Shown here: positions 6,282 to 11,354 of the stretch, one piece after another
Position numbering within the stretch: position 1 is the stretch's first letter
Layout: every line of letters starts with the position of its first letter
Source of the DNA: an uncultured Clostridia bacterium
Lineage (GTDB): Bacteria > Bacillota > Clostridia > UMGS1810
Direction of reading: 5' to 3'
NCBI GenBank assembly: GCA_934481345.1
Contig: CAKSPF010000022.1
Span: 1-13,406 of the forward strand
DNA: 13,406 nucleotides
Notes under the pieces: generated by a model
The model's database searches: none
Told to the model about the DNA's origin: nothing
The model's input: the letters and a program-made list of their open reading frames with translations, nothing else
Program-made: the position numbers and the translations under genes

Positions 6282-9119
6282 ATGCGAGTTTATGAAAATT
6301 TCAATAAGACATCAGAAAACCGCGAGCCGCAAAGGGCATATTACATACCGTATGACTCAGTTGAAAAGGCTCTTGAAGGCAAAAAGGAAAATTCCGCATA
6401 TTACAGACTGTTAAACGGCAGTTGGAAATTTGCATATTTTAAAAGGGATATTGATGTTCCCGAAAAAATCACGGCATGGGATATTGTACCGGTTCCGTCA
6501 TGCTGGCAGACGCTCGGATATGAAAATCCGATATATACAAATGTGTGCTATCCGCACCCGATTGACGCGCCGTATGTACCGGATGACAACCCCTGCGGAG
6601 TGTACGAACGCAGCTTTTCTTTAGATGACGAATGGTCAAAAAAGGAAACATATATCATATTTGAAGGCGTTTCTTCATGCATGTTCCTGTATGTCAACGG
6701 CAAATATGTCGGATTTACACAGGGTTCACACCTTCAGGCGGAATTTAATATAACGGACTTTGTACACAGCGGCGAAAACACCGTAACCGCAAAGGTGCTC
6801 AAATGGTGCGTAGGCAGCTATCTTGAAGATCAGGATTTCTTCAGATATTCCGGAATTTTCCGTGATGTATATCTCCTGTCCCGTGAAGAAAACCACATAA
6901 AAGACGTATTTATAAATGCCGACACAAAATCCATTACCGTTGAAGCCGAAAATTATGACATTTATGACGGAAACACAAAACTCAGCGATAATTTTACACC
7001 TGTTTTGTGGACAGCAGAAACACCGCATCTGTACACTGTAATCGTAAAGGGCAAAAACGAATATATTCCGTTTAAGGTCGGTATGCGTGAAATCGGCATA
7101 AGCGATAAAGGCGAGCTTACAATAAACGGCACGCCGGTAATTCTAAAGGGAGTAAATCATCACGATACACATGAAAGAAACGGTTATTGCCTTACCGAAA
7201 GCGAAATATTAAAAGACCTTGAACTGATGAAGGAACTGAACATTAACACCATAAGAACATCTCATTATCCTCCGACACCAGAATTTATGAATATGTGTGA
7301 TGAACTCGGTTTTTATGTAATTGACGAAACAGATCTTGAATCTCACGGATTTTTGTCAAGATATGGCGGTCAGAAATACGGATTTGACGTCGAAAATGAA
7401 ATCTGGCCTTGCGTAAACCCGAATTTTACCGATATGTTCCTTGAAAGAATGAAACGAATGGTTGAGCGTGACAAAAATCATCCGTGTGTAATAATATGGT
7501 CCACAGGCAACGAAAGCGGCTACGGCAAAAACCAGGACGTTATGATTGACTGGGCACGCGAGCGCGACGGTTCGCGCCTTATGCACTGCGAGGACGCTTC
7601 AAGAAAAGGCGACAATCGCAACGTAGACCTTGTGTCGCAAATGTATTACAGCGTAGACGATATAACAAAATATGCCGAAAATCCAAATGAAGAAAAGCCG
7701 TTCTTCCTGTGCGAATACGCTCATGCAATGGGCAACGGCCCCGGCGATATAAAAGACTATGTGGAATCCTTCAAAAAATATCCTAAGCTTATAGGCGGCT
7801 GCATATGGGAATGGGCAGACCATACTTTTGTTGTTGACGGCGTAAAAAAATACGGCGGCGATTTCGGCGAGATAACAAACGACTCCAACTTCTGCTGCGA
7901 CGGTCTTGTATTCTCGGACAGACGGTTAAAAGCCGGCTCGCTTTCCGCAAAATATGCCTATCAGTATTTTGACGCAGAGCTTACGGACGGCAAAATCCGC
8001 ATAACAAATTGGCATGATTTCACAAATCTTGACAAGTACACGGTATTTGCAGAGCTTTCCGTTGACGGCGAGATTACCGACAAAGCAGAACTGAAGCTAT
8101 CAATAAATCCACACGAAAGCGCCGATATAAACCTTCCGTTCATAGCACCGGAAACATGCAGACTGGGCGTATATGTAAACATATATCTCATTGACGGTAA
8201 CCAAAAGGAAAGAGGCATGGTTCAGCTTAAAATGCCCTCGGAAATAAAAGCAATAGATATAGATAATGCTCCCGCATCTATCAAGGACGGCGATTTAAGA
8301 GCATACATAAGCGGCGAAAACTTCAGCTATGTATTCAACAAGCATTACGGCGCACCGGAAAGCATGGTCAGAAACGGCAAAGAGCTTCTTGCACAGCGCA
8401 GCGAGCTTACAGTATGGCGCGCACCTACAGACAACGACCGCCATGTAAAGTTTAAATGGGGTTACATCAATAACGACAACAACTCCGGCGAAAACATGAA
8501 CAGAATGTTCTCCAAAGTTTATTCCTGCATCGTATCAGGAAATACAATAACAGTTACAGGCTCTCTCGCAGGTGTGGCAAGAATGCCGTTTATGCACCAT
8601 ACGGTTACCTATGAATTCTTTAAAAACGGCGAAATAAAAGTAAGCCTTAAAGGCACTTTAAGGGAGGATTTGCCAACATATCTGCCAAGACTCGGATTTG
8701 AGTTTAAAATACCATCATCAAACGGCAAATTCCTGTACTACGGCATGGGCAGTCACGAGTGCTACTGTGACATGAACTGCCACGCAAAGGTAGGGCTGTA
8801 CACAAGCAGTGCAAAAGACGAATATGTGGACTATATCATGCCTCAGGAGCACGGAAATCATATAAGGACAAAGCTTTTGCAAATGGATAACGGTCTTGCT
8901 TTTGCCGCAGACGGAGAATTTGAATTCAGCGTTTCGCAATATACCTCACAGGCTCTGACAGAAGCAATGCACACCGACGAGCTGAAGCCGAACGGTCTTA
9001 CAAATATAAGGATAGACTATAAAAATTCCGGTTTAGGTTCGGGAAGCTGCGGTCCTGCTTTAACAGAAAAATACCGCATGAATGACAAAGAATTTAATTT
9101 TGAGTTCTATATCATATAA
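6282..9119 (+). CDS. lacZ: GH2 beta-galactosidase, LacZ type
   Basis: The protein has 945 aa, against about 1020 for E. coli LacZ. It hydrolyses terminal beta-galactosides such as lactose. Order: a jelly-roll sugar-binding domain (about 40-200, with VPSCWQTLGYENPIYTN), a short Ig-like domain 2 (about 203-265), the TIM barrel (270-560) and the C-terminal beta-sandwich (about 670-940, with WRAPTDND at 712-719). The acid/base Glu is E411 in IIWSTGNESG and the nucleophile is E478 in FFLCEYAHAMGNGPG; VNHHDTHERNG (291-301) is the substrate-pocket motif. There is no signal peptide, so it is cytoplasmic. Domain 2 is some 45-55 residues shorter than in E. coli, which accounts for most of the length difference. 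The gene stands alone: divergent from csaB, convergent with thiT, with its own promoter and terminator. No permease or regulator is next to it. Confidence 0.96.
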   Translation: MRVYENFNKTSENREPQRAYYIPYDSVEKALEGKKENSAYYRLLNGSWKFAYFKRDIDVPEKITAWDIVPVPSCWQTLGYENPIYTNVCYPHPIDAPYVPDDNPCGVYERSFSLDDEWSKKETYIIFEGVSSCMFLYVNGKYVGFTQGSHLQAEFNITDFVHSGENTVTAKVLKWCVGSYLEDQDFFRYSGIFRDVYLLSREENHIKDVFINADTKSITVEAENYDIYDGNTKLSDNFTPVLWTAETPHLYTVIVKGKNEYIPFKVGMREIGISDKGELTINGTPVILKGVNHHDTHERNGYCLTESEILKDLELMKELNINTIRTSHYPPTPEFMNMCDELGFYVIDETDLESHGFLSRYGGQKYGFDVENEIWPCVNPNFTDMFLERMKRMVERDKNHPCVIIWSTGNESGYGKNQDVMIDWARERDGSRLMHCEDASRKGDNRNVDLVSQMYYSVDDITKYAENPNEEKPFFLCEYAHAMGNGPGDIKDYVESFKKYPKLIGGCIWEWADHTFVVDGVKKYGGDFGEITNDSNFCCDGLVFSDRRLKAGSLSAKYAYQYFDAELTDGKIRITNWHDFTNLDKYTVFAELSVDGEITDKAELKLSINPHESADINLPFIAPETCRLGVYVNIYLIDGNQKERGMVQLKMPSEIKAIDIDNAPASIKDGDLRAYISGENFSYVFNKHYGAPESMVRNGKELLAQRSELTVWRAPTDNDRHVKFKWGYINNDNNSGENMNRMFSKVYSCIVSGNTITVTGSLAGVARMPFMHHTVTYEFFKNGEIKVSLKGTLREDLPTYLPRLGFEFKIPSSNGKFLYYGMGSHECYCDMNCHAKVGLYTSSAKDEYVDYIMPQEHGNHIRTKLLQMDNGLAFAADGEFEFSVSQYTSQALTEAMHTDELKPNGLTNIRIDYKNSGLGSGSCGPALTEKYRMNDKEFNFEFYII

Positions 9120-9123
9120 GCCA

Positions 9124-9151
9124 AAAGCCCTCTGCATATGCAGAGGGCTTT
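9124..9151. terminator. Bidirectional terminator between lacZ and thiT
   Basis: AAAGCCCTCTGCAT is followed directly by its exact reverse complement, giving a very stable hairpin. On the plus strand it starts 4 nt after the lacZ stop. On the minus strand it lies about 9 nt after the thiT stop and ends in TTTT, so it can serve both convergent genes. Confidence 0.92.
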
Positions 9152-9160
9152 AAAATGCTG

Positions 9161-9811
9161 TTACATAATATTTTCGTGGTGAAGTATTTTGTAAACGATA
9201 GGTGTTATTATTGTGGTCGTGATTATTTCCGGTATCATATAGCTGCCGTTGTATACCACGGAATAAAACAGCGAAAGCGTTCCGCCCTTTAAGTTGTGCA
9301 TAACCCATGAACAGAAGCCTTTAAATGCCGCAATCTGCGACAGACCCGTTGCATCGGCAAAGAACCATTCTGCCCATGCTCCGAAAAAGATTGCACCGGA
9401 TATTATGTGCATTATGTATCTTAAAAGAACAGCCACAAATGCACCGAGGCATATCTCCGATACACCGCTTTTGAATTTGCCCTTGAATATTCCGCCGAAA
9501 CCGAGCACGGTATATGCCAGAACATAGTCGATAAGGCAAACGCCCAAAGCAGCGCCCACTGCCATCTGACTGTCACCGGGCATAAAAAATGCCGCAACCG
9601 TGTCCATTCCGGTAAGCATTTGCAAAAGACTGTAAACAAATGCGGAAAAAAGACCCCATTTTGTGCCGTACATATACGAAATGAGTATAATCGGCAGCAT
9701 GGAAACCAGTGTAATCGAACCGCCGAAAGGCAGTTTGAAAATCTGGACGAATGACAGCACAACGGCAATTGCCAGAAGCATTGCTGTGGTAACAAGTTTT
9801 TTTGTTTTCAT
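9161..9811 (-). CDS. thiT: ThiT thiamine transporter, ECF S component
   Basis: The protein has 216 aa with about six hydrophobic segments, the usual size for the ThiT (YuaJ) substrate-binding subunit of an energy-coupling-factor transporter. It binds thiamine in the membrane and works with the shared EcfAA'T module, which is not encoded here. Diagnostic stretches are SMLPIILISYMYGTKWG (37-53), FFGAWAEWF (142-150), and YSVVYNGSYMIPE (about 183-195), the last two matching the thiamine-site motifs of the family. The TPP riboswitch upstream independently supports thiamine as substrate. AGGAGAG lies 7 nt before the ATG. The gene ends at the bidirectional terminator shared with lacZ. Confidence 0.94.
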   Translation of the reverse strand: MKTKKLVTTAMLLAIAVVLSFVQIFKLPFGGSITLVSMLPIILISYMYGTKWGLFSAFVYSLLQMLTGMDTVAAFFMPGDSQMAVGAALGVCLIDYVLAYTVLGFGGIFKGKFKSGVSEICLGAFVAVLLRYIMHIISGAIFFGAWAEWFFADATGLSQIAAFKGFCSWVMHNLKGGTLSLFYSVVYNGSYMIPEIITTTIITPIVYKILHHENIM

Positions 9812-9819
9812 AAAACATC

Positions 9820-9929
9820 TCTCCTAAAATTTTTTCTTAGGCAAAGGAGATTCTAATTCACATTTCTCGGATTTCTACATCACTGCTGTGCTAAAATACT
9901 TACGAATACTTCCGAACCGTTAAATCTCC
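9820..9929 (-). promoter_or_regulatory. Possible ribosome-binding-site sequestering structure in the thiT leader
   Basis: Read on the minus strand, AATCTCCT (9852-9845) contains a perfect anti-Shine-Dalgarno TCTCCT that can pair with AGGAGA (9825-9820), the thiT ribosome binding site. The same AATCTCC can instead pair with GGAGATT (9929-9923) just after the attenuator. A local CCTAA/TTAGG stem also reaches into the binding site. These pairings exclude one another, suggesting a translational switch, but this is by eye only. Confidence 0.35.
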
Positions 9930-9932
9930 GGG

Positions 9933-9963
9933 CAAACAAAAACGGCATACCATCGGTATGCCG
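9933..9963 (-). terminator. TPP-controlled transcription attenuator
   Basis: On the minus strand, CGGCATACC, the loop GAT and GGTATGCCG form a perfect 9-bp stem followed by TTTTTGTTTG. It lies about 20 nt after the riboswitch aptamer and about 120 nt before thiT, the normal place for a riboswitch expression platform. When TPP is bound, transcription should end here. Confidence 0.88.
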
Positions 9964-9981
9964 CTAAAGTCAATAAATACA

Positions 9982-10067
9982 TCCCTCCGTTGGCATTATC
10001 CAAATCAGGTTTAACGGGTCGGAGCGCATTTACTCCCTCTCAGCCTGTATGCACAAGCTCCCCTAAG
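9982..10067 (-). ncRNA. TPP riboswitch (THI box)
   Basis: The minus strand contains the hallmark blocks in order: AGGGGAGC at the 5' end (10066-10059), GGCTGAGAGGGAG (pyrimidine-sensor arm), GCTCCGACCC, AACCTGATTTGGATAATGCC (pyrophosphate-sensor arm) and CAACGGAGGGA closing P1. All conserved core nucleotides that I know for the class appear to be present. The gene controlled is thiT, which fits thiamine-pyrophosphate repression of thiamine uptake. Confidence 0.96.
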
Positions 10068-10078
10068 TTATGTGGTTT

Positions 10079-10107
10079 ATTGTACCACAATTTATTTATT
10101 TTGTCAA
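10079..10107 (-). promoter_or_regulatory. Promoter of the TPP riboswitch-thiT transcript, inside the SLH gene end
   Basis: On the minus strand, TTGACA (10107-10102) and TACAAT (10084-10079) are spaced 17 bp. The start would be near 10072, a few nt before the aptamer. The -35 covers the last Leu-Thr codons of the upstream SLH gene and the spacer covers its stop. TGTGGT and ACCACA (6-bp inverted arms) flank the -10, with no T-run following. Confidence 0.85.
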
Positions 10108-11322
10108 TGCGTCGTTCAGCTTAATGCATCTTTCGATAAGTGCGAACGATTCTGCCCTGGTGATTTTTGCATCCGGTCTTATGGTGTTGTCATCATAACC
10201 CTTCAGCACACCCAAAGCAATTGCCTGCGCCAAATAAGGCTTTGACCAGGTAATCTTGTCATTATCCGCAAATGTGAGTTCATTGTCGGATGTGCCCCAT
10301 TTAAACGCTTTAATAAGCATAGTAATCATTTCTTCTCTGGAAATTGTGTTTTTGGAGCGTACAGTATTATCAATGTAGCCGGAAATTGCATTGTACTTTA
10401 CAGCCGTTGCAATATAATCCTTTGCCCAATCCGAAATATCTGCACTGTCCGCAAAGCTGAGCTCCAAGCCGCTTTCCGGCTGAACATTCATTGCAAGAAG
10501 CGCCATTTTAGCAGCTTCTTCACGGGTGATAGCGTCGTTCGGTCTTAAAACAACAGCGCCCTCAGTGCCGTCACCGCTTATTATACCTTTCTTGATGAGT
10601 GCTTCTGCCGAAGCGTAAGCCCAGTTATCGGTCGGTATATCTGCGATTTTTATTTCCGAAACGTTTGTGTCGGAAGTATTATCGGTTTTGGTATCATCCG
10701 TTTTTGTGTTGTCGGTCTTTGTATCGTCAGTCTTTGTATCATTGGTTTTAGTGTTGTCCGTTTTGGTTGTGTTGTTTTTATTGTTGTTTTTGGACGAACT
10801 ACCGCCACCGCCTCCTCCGCCGCTGCCGGAGCCGCCGCCCGAACCGCCGAAATCGGCGCTTCCGTCAACGGTTTCTACTGTTTTTGTAACATTAAGCTTA
10901 GAGTCTGCCAATTCTACAAATGTGATTTTTACTTCTGCTTTTCCGGTCGCTCCGGATACCTTTGTAAAATTAATGTTAGCGAGTATGCCTTTTGATTCAC
11001 TGAGCGCTTCGGCGGTTATTTTGCCGGCACCGCTCTGGTCGGGGTCAAACCACGAAATGTTTCCGGCTGTATTTGCCGGGTTGGTAAGAAGTACACCCTC
11101 CGTTGAAACATATTCCATTTTATCTTTATCATACTCATATCTTACCGTTACTGCCGAAAGATCCAAAAGTCCCTCAGGCAACTCGGACAACACCACCGGA
11201 ACGGTGATGTTGCCCGAATTAACACTAATATTATCAACTTTAACCTGTGCTGCCGCAAATGCGGTAGTCACTGTCAAGCAAGATACCAGGAGTGCGGAAA
11301 GCAAACCTGAAAACTTTTTCAT
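10096..11322 (-). CDS. Cell-surface anchor protein: cohesin-like domain plus three SLH domains
   Basis: The protein has 408 aa. Order: signal peptide (1-23/25, MKK then a hydrophobic stretch ending AFAA); a cohesin-like beta-sandwich (26-153, with SGNITVPVVLSELPEG, a YEYDKDKMEYVS strand and ESKGILANINFT); a Gly-rich hinge (159-174); a linker with six 5-residue KT(D/N)(N/D)T units (187-216); and SLH domains at about 227-280, 290-342 and 351-402, each carrying the ITRAE-type motif (ITREE 265, ISREE 327, ITRAE 387). Cohesin plus triple SLH is the layout of cellulosome anchoring proteins such as OlpA. It should be exported, bind pyruvylated wall polysaccharide and hold a dockerin-bearing partner. 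GGAGGA precedes the ATG. The dockerin-like gene ends 32 bp upstream, so the two are probably one operon. The cohesin call rests on pattern, not a search. Confidence 0.87.
   Translation of the reverse strand: MKKFSGLLSALLVSCLTVTTAFAAAQVKVDNISVNSGNITVPVVLSELPEGLLDLSAVTVRYEYDKDKMEYVSTEGVLLTNPANTAGNISWFDPDQSGAGKITAEALSESKGILANINFTKVSGATGKAEVKITFVELADSKLNVTKTVETVDGSADFGGSGGGSGSGGGGGGGSSSKNNNKNNTTKTDNTKTNDTKTDDTKTDNTKTDDTKTDNTSDTNVSEIKIADIPTDNWAYASAEALIKKGIISGDGTEGAVVLRPNDAITREEAAKMALLAMNVQPESGLELSFADSADISDWAKDYIATAVKYNAISGYIDNTVRSKNTISREEMITMLIKAFKWGTSDNELTFADNDKITWSKPYLAQAIALGVLKGYDDNTIRPDAKITRAESFALIERCIKLNDALTK
10675..10764 (-). repeat. Six 15-bp units coding the KT(D/N)(N/D)T linker
   Basis: Ninety bases encode KTDNT, KTNDT, KTDDT, KTDNT, KTDDT and KTDNT without interruption. 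Thr-rich, charged linkers of this kind separate surface modules and are often glycosylated. Each unit is a multiple of three, so changes in copy number would alter linker length without breaking the frame. Confidence 0.85.
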
Positions 11323-11354
11323 TTCGCTTTTCCTCCGCGTTCCTATTTAATAAA

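Noticed and set aside
10071..10088. TGTGGT/ACCACA inverted repeat as terminator of the SLH gene
   Set aside because: The stem is only 6 bp, no T-run follows, and it surrounds the -10 of the thiT promoter.
11278..11289. Lipobox-like LVSC (residues 12-15) in the SLH protein
   Set aside because: The hydrophobic region continues past the Cys to a good AFAA signal peptidase I site; SLH domains already provide anchoring. A lipoprotein is not fully excluded.
10667..11350. Open frame on the plus strand with a run of prolines opposite the SLH gene
   Set aside because: The prolines mirror the Gly-rich hinge codons of the real gene; the minus-strand frame has a signal peptide and known domains.
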